From positions 34,510 through 96,383 of the forward strand of contig CP043980.1 in the NCBI GenBank assembly GCA_015134375.1: a stretch of 61,874 nucleotides of DNA. The letters run 5' to 3'. The notes beneath the pieces were generated by a model. That model had not been told where the DNA came from. It did no database searches and saw only the letters and a program-made list of their open reading frames with translations. The position numbers were made by a program, and so were the translations under genes. The DNA comes from Candidatus Stammera capleta. Its GTDB lineage: Bacteria > Pseudomonadota > Gammaproteobacteria > Enterobacterales > Enterobacteriaceae. The number at the start of each line of letters is the position of its first letter. The first letter of the stretch is position 1. Positions 50,903 through 61,874 of the stretch are shown here, in pieces.

Positions 50903-50975
50903 TGTCCTCTAGGGGATTTGAACCCCTGTTGCCGCCGTGAAAGAGCGATGTCCTAAACCTCTAGACGAAGAGGAC
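50903..50975 (-). tRNA. tRNA-Glu (anticodon UUC) in the 16S-23S spacer
   Basis: Acceptor GTCCTCT/AGAGGAC, anticodon loop CTTTCAC (TTC) and T-loop TTCAAAT identify tRNA-Glu. The discriminator is A, and no CCA is encoded. A single spacer tRNA-Glu is also found in E. coli rrnB, rrnC, rrnE and rrnG and supports Enterobacterales ancestry. Confidence 0.97.
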
Positions 50976-50992
50976 AACTATCATCACGAATT

Positions 50993-51008
50993 AATAAATA
51001 ATTTTACG
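50993..51008 (-). repeat. 3' arm of putative pre-16S processing stem
   Basis: These 16 bases (AATAAATAATTTTACG on the plus strand) are complementary with one mismatch to 52648-52663 on the other side of 16S, and pairing can extend imperfectly inward. They probably form the pre-16S RNase III helix. AT-only pairing makes this less certain than the 23S stem. Confidence 0.6.
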
Positions 51009-51035
51009 AATAAAAAACAAATCACATAATATAAA

Positions 51036-52594
<1,559 letters not shown>

Positions 52595-52811
52595 CAAACT
52601 AACTATACTTTAAAATCTTTAAATATATGTAATATGTTTTATATATCCGCAAAATTATTTATTTTAAAGAACAAATTAATTATATATATTAAAATATATA
52701 ATTAATATTATAAATATAATTAATAAATATAACAGAAAAAAAAAATAAAACAAGATATTTTTAAAATATTTTATAAAAATTTTTTAATTAATAAAATAAA
52801 TATCTAAAAAA
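52595..52811 (-). promoter_or_regulatory. rRNA operon leader and promoter region
   Basis: This 217-bp AT-rich region lies between rplI and 16S and must hold the rRNA promoter. It contains the 5' arm of the putative pre-16S stem (52648-52663) and a perfect 13-bp inverted repeat with a 6-base loop at 52675-52706 (arms ATTAATTATATAT and ATATATAATTAAT). No confident -35 or boxA could be named. Confidence 0.5.
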
Positions 52812-53273
52812 CTAAGAATTTAATTTAATAATATTTAATAAAAAATTAAAAACATTATTTTCATATAAAGAAATTTTAATTTCATAATTACCTATATATT
52901 TAATAGGACCATTAGGTAAAATAATACATTTTTTAGATAACTTAATATTTAATTTTTCAAAAAAAATATTTTTAATATCAATATTTTTTACAGAACCAAA
53001 TAATTTATTTTTATTATCACATCTTAATTTCAATATTAAAGGAGATATAGAAATAATTTTTTTATATAAATCATTAAATCTACTTAATTTAAATTTAATA
53101 TTATCTTTAACAATTAAATTATTAATTTTAAATTTTTTTAAATTATAAGAAGTAGCATAAACAGCTTTTCCATAAGGAACTAAAAAATTCCTAGCATAAC
53201 CAGACTTAACATATAAAACTTTACCAAACATTAAACTTTTTTTATCTATAATTAAAACTTTAATTTTAATCAT
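52812..53273 (-). CDS. rplI: 50S ribosomal protein L9
   Basis: It has 153 residues (E. coli 149). The start chosen is ATG at 53273, giving MIKIKVLIIDKKS, because AGGTG lies just before it; a GTG three codons upstream falls inside that ribosome site. The N-terminal block GYARNFLVPYGKAVYAT is typical, and the C-terminal domain has LPNGPIKYIGNYEI. The stop is TAG. It forms an operon with rpsR and rpsF in the usual order. Confidence 0.94.
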   Translation of the reverse strand: MIKIKVLIIDKKSLMFGKVLYVKSGYARNFLVPYGKAVYATSYNLKKFKINNLIVKDNIKFKLSRFNDLYKKIISISPLILKLRCDNKNKLFGSVKNIDIKNIFFEKLNIKLSKKCIILPNGPIKYIGNYEIKISLYENNVFNFLLNIIKLNS

Positions 53274-53290
53274 TAAATTCACCTAAAAAA

Positions 53291-53506
53291 CTATTTATGT
53301 AAATCAGTATATGGTAATAAAGATAAATATCTAGCTATTTTGATAGCTTTAGATAATTTTCTTTGAAATTTAGACGAAATACCTGTAATTCTACTAGGAA
53401 TTATTTTATAACATTCAGTAATATATTCTTTTAAAATATCAATATTTTTATAATCAATTAAATCCTTATTAAAAAATTTATAATATTTTTTTTTATAAAA
53501 ATTCAT
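53291..53506 (-). CDS. rpsR: 30S ribosomal protein S18
   Basis: It has 71 residues (E. coli 75). It shows [25 protein letters not shown] and [13 protein letters not shown], close to the family. AGGTGG precedes the ATG and the stop is TAG. priB, which lies before rpsR in E. coli, is absent. Confidence 0.96.
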   Translation of the reverse strand: MNFYKKKYYKFFNKDLIDYKNIDILKEYITECYKIIPSRITGISSKFQRKLSKAIKIARYLSLLPYTDLHK

Positions 53507-53536
53507 TTCACCACCTAATAAAAAAATAAATAATAA

Positions 53537-53887
53537 TTATTTAATTAATAAATTAAAATTCAATTTACTAATTTTTTTATTCATTGAAGAAGAATTTATC
53601 TCAGTAAATTTTTTTTTTAATATAATAAACCTTAAAATACTATCATTATTTAAAAAATTTTTTTCCATTTCTTTAATACTAACTTTATCAATTTCTATAT
53701 TCATTAATATATAATGAGCTTTATACATATTCTTTATTGAATATGATAAATATCTTAAACCTCAATCTTCAAATCTATGAATTTTACCATTTTTATTATT
53801 AACAAAATTTATATAATAATTTAATATATTTTCTATATACATAGTTTTATCAGGATAAACTAAAAAAACTATTTCATAATTATACAT
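53537..53887 (-). CDS. rpsF: 30S ribosomal protein S6
   Basis: It has 116 residues (E. coli 131, which has a longer acidic tail). It begins MYNYEIVFLVYPDKT and contains FEDWGLRYLSYSIKNMYKAHYILMN, matching E. coli LEDWGRRQLAYPI...KAHYVLMN, with Trp as TGA. The glutamate-rich C-terminal tail is replaced by a Lys/Asn-rich end. Confidence 0.95.
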
Positions 53888-53899
53888 ACAAATTACCTA

Positions 53900-56431
53900 T
53901 TATAAAAGTTCTCTTATTTTTTTAATTTTAATAAATAAATCTTTAAAAGATAAATCATCTTTCATAGACTTAATTATATTAAATATTTTTAAATAATTTT
54001 TATTAAAATTATTATTTGAAATAATATTTTTACTATTAAAAAACAAATTAATTCTATTAAATACTAATAAAGAAATATCTATTACTGATTTAGGAATACC
54101 TGATTTTTTAGCTATATAAAAACTACAACTATTACTGCAAACACCATTTTTAATTTTATACAAAAAAATAATATTACTATTTATTTTAACATAATCAAAA
54201 TATATTTTTTTAATATTAAAATTCAATTTACCAATATTTACTAATTCATAAAAATGAGTAGAAAATAATGTAATACATTTAATATATTTAGAAATATAAT
54301 TTAAACAAGATCATGCTAAAGATATTCCTTCATAATAAGAAGTACCCCTACACATTTCATCAATAATTACTAAACTATTTTTAGTAGAATTATTCATAAT
54401 ATAAGATACATCTGACATTTCTACCATAAAAGTAGACTTATTAAACAATATATTATCTGAAAACCCTATTCTAGTTAAAATTTTGTCTATTAAACCTATA
54501 TAAGCTTTCTTAACAGGTACATAACAACCTATATAAGCCATTATACATATAATAGCTATTTGCCTCATATAAGTACTTTTACCACCCATATTAGGACCTG
54601 TAATTAATAATGTTCTAATATCTTTATCAATTAATATATTATTATTAATAAATTTATCTTTCAATATATTTGATAAAATAGGATGACTACTATCAATAAT
54701 TTTTAAATATGAATAATTAACAAATATAGGTTTATTATAATTATAATTAATTGATTTATAAACAAAATTAGATAATATATCTAATTCTGAAATAAAATCA
54801 GAAATAAATCTTAAATCTACAATATATTTAATAATTTTATTTAAAATTTTATTAAAAATATATTTCTCTAATAATAATATTTTTTTTCTAATTTTTAATA
54901 ATTTAATTTCAAATTTTTTAAGTTTAGAAAAAGAAAATATTTTATAATTTTTAAAAGAATTAAGTTCAATATAATAACAAGGAATATACTTTAAATCACT
55001 ATTATTAATTTTAATATAATATCCATATAATTTACTATATCTAATAAATAAATTATTTATTTTAGTTTTATATCTTTCATTAATCTCTAAATTATTTATA
55101 TAATTTATACTATTAACATTAAAATTTTTATATTTATCTAATTTAATATTATAACCTGTTAATATTAAATTATTTAAATCATCTTTAGGATTTACTATAG
55201 AACTACTAATTAAATTAATTATATATAATATAATATCTTTTTTATTTAAAAAACTTAAAAAATTCTTATATTTACTAAAATTATTAAAATTTATTAAATC
55301 TAATATATTTAATAAATAAATAAAATAATTTTTTAAATTTATTAAATTTTTAGAATTAACATTTTTTAAACATATTTTACCTATTATTCTTTCTAAATCA
55401 CCTATATTTTTTAAATTAAATCTAAATTTATCATTATTAAACCATATTAAATTCATAATATTATGTCTATAATTAATAATTTCTAAATTTAATATAGGAT
55501 TAATTAATCATTTACGTAATAAACGACCTCCCATAGGGGTTAAAGTTGAATCCAAAAAATATAATAATGTAAACTTTTTATTAACAGAATCTAATATCTC
55601 TAAATTTTTTAATGAATTATAATCAATATAAATATAATCTAATTTATTTATTAAAATTATATTATCAATATGTAACAAATCAATAAATTGTGTATATTTA
55701 ACATAACCTAACAAACTTCCTAAAGATATAACAACATGTTTATCATTAATATTTAATTTAAAACAATCTAAATTAGATAAATTAAAATGATTTAATAAAA
55801 CTGATAAACACTTTTTATAATTAAAAAAAGATTTAGAAATAGAACTAAAACAATTAAAATAATTTAACAAAAAACAAATATTAAAATTAAATTTATAATA
55901 AATAATTTCAGATGGTTTATTTTTTAATAATTCTATTTTAAGTTCATATAAACTATTTAAAATAATTATATAATATTTACCACTAAAAATATCTAAAAAA
56001 GAAAGACTAAAACAACTATCAGTTTCTTTTCAAATAGATGCTATATAATTATATTTTTTTTTATTTAAAAAATAACTTTCAGATGCAGTACCTGGAGTAA
56101 TTATTTTAACTACTTTTCTATATTTTAAATTATTTTCATCTAATAAATTATCTATTTGATTACATATAGCTACAGATTCTCCTAATTTAATTAATTTAAT
56201 TAAATATTTTTTATAACAATGAATTGGTATACCAGACATAGGAACACTTTTAAATTTAACAAATCTTTTAAAAGATAATTTTAAATTTAATAAATTAGAT
56301 ATCTTTTTTGCATCATTAAAAAATAATTCATAAAAATCTCCAACTTGATAAAATAATAAAATATTTTTATAATTTTTTTTTATATTTAAATATTGTTTAA
56401 TTATAGGACTAGATTCAGAAGATAAAATCAT
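53900..56431 (-). CDS. mutS: DNA mismatch repair protein MutS
   Basis: MutS recognises mismatches and small loops. It has 843 residues (E. coli 853), complete once TGA codons are read as Trp. The N-terminal mismatch-binding motif FYELF (in YQVGDFYELFFNDA) is intact. The ATPase has Walker A GPNMGGKSTYMRQ and Walker B VIIDEMCRGTSYYEG (normally DEIGRGTS). It is inserted between rpsF and rpsI. With MutL it gives a two-protein mismatch repair set; no mutH or uvrD is in the window. Confidence 0.96.
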
Positions 56432-56439
56432 ATATATAA

Positions 56440-56829
56440 TTAACGTTTAGAATATTGATGTCTACAACGAGATTTTCTTAAACCATATTTTTTTCTTTCT
56501 ACTTTCCTACTATCTCTAGTTACAAAACCTAATAATCTTAATTTTTTTTTTAAATTATTATCATATTTTAATAATACTCTACTTATACCATGTCTAATAG
56601 CAATTGATTGACTTGATAATCCACCACCTTTAACAGTTATAAAATAATTAAAATTATTTATAAATAATTTTTTTTTAATACTTAAAACTTTAATAATATT
56701 AAATTTATATTTAACTAAATTAAAATATTTATCTAATAATAAATTATTAATTTTAATTAAACCTATACCTTCAGTCATAAAAACTCTAGCTGAAGATGTT
56801 TTTCTTCTACCTGTACTATAAATAATCAT
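56440..56829 (-). CDS. rpsI: 30S ribosomal protein S9
   Basis: It has 129 residues (E. coli 130). It starts with [14 protein letters not shown] and ends with [18 protein letters not shown], the basic tail that reaches the P-site. It follows rplM by 7 bp, the universal L13-S9 pair. Confidence 0.97.
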   Translation of the reverse strand: MIIYSTGRRKTSSARVFMTEGIGLIKINNLLLDKYFNLVKYKFNIIKVLSIKKKLFINNFNYFITVKGGGLSSQSIAIRHGISRVLLKYDNNLKKKLRLLGFVTRDSRKVERKKYGLRKSRCRHQYSKR

Positions 56830-56836
56830 ATAAATT

Positions 56837-57256
56837 TTAATTTACTAAAATTAATTTTTGAGAATTATGATTATGAAAATTATTATTATAAATTTTTAAT
56901 CTTTTAATCATTAAAGAACCTAAAGAATTTTTAGGAAGCATACCCTTAACAGATAACATAATAATTTTTTTAGAACTTTTCATAAACATATTTTTATAAA
57001 AAACTTTTTTTAAACCACCTATATAACCACTATGTCTATAATAAACTTTATTATTAAATTTATTACCTGTAACAATAATATAATCAGAATTTATTACAAC
57101 TACATAACCTCCATTAATAATATTAGATTTAAAATTACTATTATATTTTCCTATTAATAAATAAGAAATAATAGTAGATAATCTACCTAAAATTTTATTT
57201 TTAGCATCTAACAAAAATCATAAATTTTTTTTATTACAATTTTTTAAATTTAACAT
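56837..57256 (-). CDS. rplM: 50S ribosomal protein L13
   Basis: It has 139 residues (E. coli 142). The true start at 57256 is only reached by reading the TGA after NKKNL as Trp: [27 protein letters not shown]-type sequence aligns with E. coli RDWYVVDATGKTLGRLA. It has [13 protein letters not shown] and [11 protein letters not shown]. Confidence 0.95.
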
Positions 57257-57272
57257 AATATTAAAACTTAAT

Positions 57273-58715
57273 TTAATTTAAACCACCAACAGTCATTGAA
57301 TTTATTTTTAAAGTAGGTTGACCAACACTAACATAAACAGATTGATTATCTTTACCACAAACACCTAAACCATAATCAAATAATAAATCATCACCAACCA
57401 TACTTATATTATTCATAACATTTAAAGATGAACCTATTAAACTAGATTTTTTAATAGGATGTAATATATTACCATTCTTAATCAAATAACCCTCTAATAT
57501 AGTAAAAACAAAATTTCCTGAACTTATATCTACTTGACCACCTGATAAATTTGATATATAAATACCATAATCAACACTATTTATAATATCACTAACTTTA
57601 TAATTACCAGATAATAAATATGTATTACTCATTCTAGGAATAGGTAAACAACTATATGATTCTCTTCTACCACAACCATTAGATTCTAAATTCATTAAAC
57701 GAGCATTTAATCTATCTAATAAATAAGACAATAAAAAACCATTTTTAATTAAAACTCTTTTTTGACAAACTATACCTTCATCATCTATACTTGATGAACC
57801 AATTTTTTCTTTAATACTATTATCATCTATTATAGTACAATTACTAGAAGCTACTTTTTTATTTAATTTATCATAAAACAATGATGTACGTCTTCTATTA
57901 AAATCAGATTCTAATCCATGACCAATTGCTTCATGTAATAATATACCTGGTGAACCACTAGATAATACTATAGGCATACTTCCTAAAGGTGTTTTTAAAG
58001 CATTTAAATTATTTAAAGCAATTCTTACAGATTCATTTGCTCAATGATATATTAAAGAAATATTATTAATTTTCTTTTTTAATAAAAAGTTAAAATCATA
58101 ATTACCACCACCACCACTTATACCTATTTCTCTATTAAATTTATTTTCCATCTGAACTTTAATAGATAAATTTACTAAAGGTCTAATATCATAATTAATA
58201 TTATAATCACTATTACATATTAATATTAAATCACACTTACTTAATAAACTTAACGAAATAAAATTTATTCTTTTATCTTTATTTTTTATATAATTATATA
58301 AATCATAAAGAACTTCTATTTTTTTTTTGTTTAATTTAAAATTAAAATTATAATTATATTTATTTATTAATTTATTTTTAATAACAAATAATTTTTTATT
58401 ATTAAATAAAATATTATTTTTAACAAGTAAATTTAAATTTTTAATAATATTAAATATATTTTTTTTATTAATCTTATTAATATAAGAAAAAAAAGTTTTA
58501 TCACCTTTATTTAATCTTACGCTTACACCTTGAATAGATTTAAAAAAATTATTTTTTAATTTATTATTTTCTAAATATAAAATTTGTTCATAACCATCTT
58601 GAAAATATATATCCCCATAATCATATGAATTAAAATTATTTACCATATCTGAAATATCAGATAATAAAATATTATTTTTATATAAAATTTCTTCAATAAT
58701 AAAATTTAAACACAT
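57273..58715 (-). CDS. tldD: Metalloprotease TldD
   Basis: TldD pairs with PmbA (TldE) to form a zinc protease that degrades unfolded or linear peptides. It has 480 residues (E. coli 481). The metal-binding motif HEAIGHGLESD (HExxxH) is intact, as are GSPGILLHEA, RMSNTYLLSG and the C-terminal MTVGGLN. TGA codons around 57978-58043 are Trp. AGGTG precedes the start. The pmbA partner is not in this window. Confidence 0.96.
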
Positions 58716-58946
58716 AAAACACCTAAATATATAAAAATATAAAACATTTTAAAATATATATAAAAAAATATAATAAAAAATAAAAATAAAAATTTAAAAA
58801 ATATAAATTTATAATATAATAACAAAAATTAAAAAAATTTAAAATAAATAAATAAAAAATTAAATAAATTTGATATATTAAATTTTTTATATAAAATATT
58901 TAATTAATAAAATAAAATAAAAAAATTTTAAAAGATAAAAATATAT
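58716..58946. other. Divergent AT-only intergenic region tldD/rplU
   Basis: This is the longest gap in the window (231 bp). No coding frame, tRNA or clear hairpin is seen. It should contain promoters for both the tldD-rplM-rpsI-mutS direction and the rplU-ftsH direction, but the background composition hides them. Confidence 0.5.
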
Positions 58947-59270
58947 ATGTATGCAATAATAGAAACAGGTGGAAAACAATTTAAAATAAAAAAAAATTAT
59001 ATTATAAAAGTAGAAAAAATAAATAAAAATGTAGGTGAAATAATAAAATTAAAAACAATAATATTATTTAATAAAAAAAACAAAATAATTATAAATAAAA
59101 ATAAAGAAAAATATTTAATTTTAGCAAAAATTAAAAAACATATAAAAGATAAAAAAATAAATATAATAAAATTTAAAAGAAGAAAAAACTACAAAAGAAA
59201 AATAGGACATAGACAAAAATTAACAATATTAAAAATATTATCAATAAAGGAAAAAACAAATGGCTCATAA
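58947..59270 (+). CDS. rplU: 50S ribosomal protein L21
   Basis: It has 107 residues (E. coli 103). It starts [16 protein letters not shown], typical of L21, and has the end [16 protein letters not shown] (E. coli KRRKHYRKQQGHRQWFT). The final codons overlap the start of rpmA by 11 bp. The middle is nearly all Ile, Lys and Asn. Confidence 0.96.
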   Translation: MYAIIETGGKQFKIKKNYIIKVEKINKNVGEIIKLKTIILFNKKNKIIINKNKEKYLILAKIKKHIKDKKINIIKFKRRKNYKRKIGHRQKLTILKILSIKEKTNGS

Positions 59271-59511
59271 AAAAGCAGGTGGATCAACTAAAAATGGAAG
59301 AGATTCAATATCAAAAAGATTAGGAATAAAATGTTATGGTAATCAAAAAGTAAAACCAGGTAATATAATAGTAAAACAAAGAGGAACAAAATATCATGCA
59401 GGTAAAAATGTAAAATGTGGTAAAGATTATACTTTGTATGCAATAAAAAAAGGAAAAGTTAAATTTGAAATAAAAGGAATTAAAAAAAAAAAAACTGTAA
59501 GTGTAATATAA
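59260..59511 (+). CDS. rpmA: 50S ribosomal protein L27
   Basis: It has 83 residues (E. coli 85). It starts [20 protein letters not shown], whose N-terminal tail reaches the peptidyl transferase centre. It has [18 protein letters not shown]. An AAAGGA ribosome site lies within the rplU coding end. Confidence 0.97.
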   Translation: MAHKKAGGSTKNGRDSISKRLGIKCYGNQKVKPGNIIVKQRGTKYHAGKNVKCGKDYTLYAIKKGKVKFEIKGIKKKKTVSVI

Positions 59512-59515
59512 AAAA

Positions 59516-60526
59516 GTGAAATATTTATATAATAAAAGTATAAAAATAAATATTATTTCAGGTAAAGGAGGAGATGGAATAATAAGTTTTCATAGAAATA
59601 AATATATAAATAAAGGAGGACCTGATGGAGGAAATGGAGGTAAAGGAGGTAATATATATGTATTATCTGATAAAAAAGTAAATTCTATATATTATTTAAA
59701 AAATAAAAAAAAAATATATTCAGAAAATGGAAAAAAAGGGAAAAAAAAAAACTGTACAGGAAAAAATGGAAAATCAATATTTATTAAACTACCAATAAAT
59801 ACTAAAATTACAATATATAAAAAAGAAAAAAAAACTATAATATTAAAAAAAAATAAAATAATAAAACTAATAGCTAAAGGAGGAAAAAAAGGGTTAGGTA
59901 ATAATATGTTTAAATCATCCAAAAATAGAACACCAATAAAATATACAAAAGGAAAAAAAGGAGAAAATATATATATAAAAATAGAACAAATAAATAAATT
60001 TGATATATTTATTATAGGAAATCCAAATTCAGGTAAATCAAGTCTATTTAAAATATTAACTTTAAAAAATACTAAAATAAATAATTATCCTTTTACTACA
60101 CAAAAACCTAAAATAAATAATTTAAAAATAAATAAAAAAAAAACTAAATTTAGTATAGTTGATACACCACCAATAATAAAAAATAAAATTAAAAAATATA
60201 AAAAAAAAAATAATTTTTTTAAAAATATTATAAATTGTAAAATAATTTTATATATTTTTGATATAAAAAATAAAAATAAAAAAAATATAAAAAATATAAA
60301 AATAATTAATAAAGAATTAAAAATATACAAAAATAAAATTAAAAAAATAAAAAAAATTATAATATTTAATAAATGTGAATTAATAAACAAAAAAAAAATA
60401 AAAAAAATAAAAAAAAAAATAAATAAAAAAAATATAATTTTTATATCATTAAAAAAAAATAAAGGAATAAAAAAACTAATAAATAAAATATGTAAATATT
60501 TGAAAATTAAAAAACAAAAAAAATAA
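59516..60526 (+). CDS. obgE: GTPase ObgE with altered G-motifs
   Basis: ObgE helps 50S maturation. It has 336 residues (E. coli 390; the acidic C-terminal tail is absent). It starts with GTG at 59516, giving MKYLYNKSIKI. The glycine-rich Obg fold is clear (GGPDGGNGGKGGN, GKGGKKGLGN). In the G domain, G1 GNPNSGKSS and the switch YPFTT are kept, but G3 reads DTPPIIK instead of DxPG, and G4 reads NKCE instead of NKxD. Lysine-rich throughout, with no TGA. Confidence 0.94.
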   Translation: MKYLYNKSIKINIISGKGGDGIISFHRNKYINKGGPDGGNGGKGGNIYVLSDKKVNSIYYLKNKKKIYSENGKKGKKKNCTGKNGKSIFIKLPINTKITIYKKEKKTIILKKNKIIKLIAKGGKKGLGNNMFKSSKNRTPIKYTKGKKGENIYIKIEQINKFDIFIIGNPNSGKSSLFKILTLKNTKINNYPFTTQKPKINNLKINKKKTKFSIVDTPPIIKNKIKKYKKKNNFFKNIINCKIILYIFDIKNKNKKNIKNIKIINKELKIYKNKIKKIKKIIIFNKCELINKKKIKKIKKKINKKNIIFISLKKNKGIKKLINKICKYLKIKKQKK

Positions 60527-60585
60527 AAAAATTTATTAATAAAATATAAAAAAAAAAATAAAAAAATAATAAATTAAAAAATAAA

Positions 60586-61212
60586 ATGATATTTAAAAAA
60601 AAAAAATATATTAACTATAAAAATAAATTTAAATATAAAAAATTATCATTAAAATATAATTTAAAATCTAAATCATGATTTAAATTATTTGAAATAAACA
60701 AAAAATATAAAATAATTAAAAAAAATGATAATATAATAAATTTAGGAAGTTATCCTGGAGGATGAACAAAATTAATATTAAACAAAATTAAATTAAAAGG
60801 AAAAATATTCTGTTGCGATATAATAAAAAATAAAAAAAAAAATAATATAAAATTTATAAAAGGTAATATTTGTAAAAAAAAAATATTTAATTTAATATTA
60901 AAAAAAACAAAAAAATATAAAATTAAAAATATAATATCAGATATATCACATAATATAACTGGAATAAAAGAAATAGATAATCCTAAAAATAAAAAAATTA
61001 TAAAAACTATAATAAATTTATGTATAAAAAAATTAATATATAATGGAAATTTAATTATAAAAGTATTTTTAGGTGAAAATTTTTCTAAATATTTTAAAAA
61101 AATAAAAAAAATGTTCAATTTTATAAAAACATTTAAACCTCAATCATCTAATAACTTTTCCAAAGAAATATATATTATAGCTAAAAAATATAAAAAAAAA
61201 ATAAAAAATTAA
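60586..61212 (+). CDS. rlmE: 23S rRNA Um2552 methyltransferase RlmE (FtsJ/RrmJ)
   Basis: RlmE methylates the A-loop of 23S rRNA. It has 208 residues (E. coli 209). It shows KSWFKLFEI with the catalytic Lys (Trp as TGA), the SAM loop NLGSYPGGW (normally DLGAAPGGW, so Asp is Asn), ISDISHN with the catalytic Asp, LIIKVF with the catalytic Lys and KEIYI with the catalytic Glu. It directly precedes ftsH, as in E. coli. Confidence 0.94.
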
Positions 61213-61227
61213 ATTTTTTAAAAAAAA

Positions 61228-61874
61228 ATGATTAAAAATTTAACATTTTGATTAATTATAACAATATTAATAATATCTGTTTTTAAAAATAATAAAAATA
61301 ATAACTATTACAATGAAATTAATTATTCAAATTTTTTATTAGATATTAAAAATAATAAAATTAAAAAAATAACAATTGAAGGAAGAGAATTAAAAATAAT
61401 AAAAAAAAATAATACAAAATATAAAACTTATATACCTATTAATGATATAAATTTAATAGATAAATTAATTAAAAAAAATATTATTATTGAAAGTATATTT
61501 AGAAGTAAACCTAATATATTAATATCATTGTTAATATCTTGAACTCCAATAATATTAACAACAATAATATGATCAATGTTTATAAAACAAATAAAAAATA
61601 GTAGTAAAAATACATTATTTTTTAGTAGAAATAAAGCCAAAATTTTTAAAAAAAACATAAAAATAAAATTTAAAAATATAGCTGGATGTAATGAAGCTAA
61701 AAAAGAAGTAAAAGAAATAGTAGAATTTTTAAAAAATCCTAAAAAATTTCAAAAATTAGGAGGTAAAATACCTAAAGGTATATTAATGATAGGACCACCA
61801 GGAACAGGAAAAACATTATTAGCTAAAGCTATAGCTGGTGAATCTAAAGTACCCTTTTATAATATATCTGGATC
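61228..61874 (+). CDS. ftsH: Membrane AAA+ protease FtsH (3' end outside window)
   Basis: FtsH is an inner-membrane ATP-dependent zinc protease. The first 215 codons are present. They give an N-terminal transmembrane segment (about residues 5-20), a periplasmic domain with [10 protein letters not shown] and YKTYIPI, a second segment around residues 90-112 containing two TGA-Trp codons, then the AAA domain with [21 protein letters not shown] and Walker A GPPGTGKT. The protease domain lies beyond the window. Confidence 0.97.

Noticed and set aside
53274-53282. Upstream GTG start for rplI
   Set aside because: The GTG is part of the AGGTG ribosome site for the ATG at 53273, which matches the L9 N-terminus better.
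59692-61658. Minus-strand hydrophobic open frames opposite obgE, rlmE and ftsH that look like membrane proteins
   Set aside because: Poly-Lys codons on the plus strand read as poly-Phe on the reverse, which mimics transmembrane segments; the plus-strand genes are well identified.

Overview
The window is part of an extremely AT-rich, tightly packed bacterial chromosome. It has the look of an obligate, most likely insect-associated symbiont genome. Almost every protein matches a housekeeping gene of Gammaproteobacteria, and several gene orders are those of Enterobacterales with intervening genes removed: convergent folD/cysS; orn-mutL-miaA-hflX-rlmB; rplU-rpmA-obgE-rlmE-ftsH; rRNA operon with tRNA-Glu in the spacer and tRNA-Asp at the end. 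Under the standard code about half the genes appear broken by TGA. Read with UGA = Trp (translation table 4) all of them become single full-length frames of normal size, with TGA at conserved tryptophans. Stops are TAA, with TAG in six genes; no gene needs TGA. No mobile element, phage, CRISPR array, toxin, secretion or nutrient-biosynthesis cluster is visible. The species cannot be named from sequence alone; a very small gammaproteobacterial symbiont of the Stammera or Buchnera-relative type is a guess.

Layout. 1-5.5 kb: lon (5' end cut), tRNA-Arg, folD, cysS, an unrecognised membrane protein and RNase P RNA. 5.5-23 kb: der, hisS, tsaB-glyA, dnaJ-dnaK, ileS-rsmA, rpsT, pgi, mnmA and glyS-glyQ. 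23-40.6 kb: one unbroken minus-strand superoperon equal to E. coli str-S10-spc-alpha, complete except rpmD (L30). 40.8-42.3 kb: tRNA-Cys, tRNA-Leu, def and fmt on the plus strand. 42.3-52.6 kb: rlmB, hflX, miaA, mutL, tRNA-Gly, orn, tRNA-Asp and the only rRNA operon here (5S, 23S, tRNA-Glu, 16S), all minus. 52.8-58.7 kb: rplI-rpsR-rpsF, mutS, rpsI-rplM and tldD. 58.9 kb to the end: rplU-rpmA-obgE-rlmE-ftsH (3' end cut) on the plus strand.

Functionally this is a translation-centred core. It holds ribosomal proteins and rRNA, aminoacyl-tRNA synthetases (Cys, His, Ile, Gly), elongation factors, tRNA modification (TsaB, MnmA, MiaA), RNA modification (RsmA, RlmB, RlmE), N-terminal formyl-Met handling (Fmt, Def), ribosome-assembly GTPases (Der, ObgE, HflX), protein quality control (DnaK/DnaJ, Lon, FtsH, TldD) and the SecY translocon. 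MutS and MutL give a mismatch-repair remnant, FolD and GlyA a one-carbon cycle that can feed Fmt, and Pgi a trace of sugar metabolism.

The most interesting signals are deviations inside familiar genes. These are the UGA recoding, two old ATGA junctions that become read-through overlaps, a Pgi lacking its catalytic glutamate, altered G-motifs in Der and ObgE, altered signature motifs in FolD, very long coding poly(A) tracts alongside retained MutS/MutL, and a strong dependence of protein composition on coding strand. I found no new multi-gene system.
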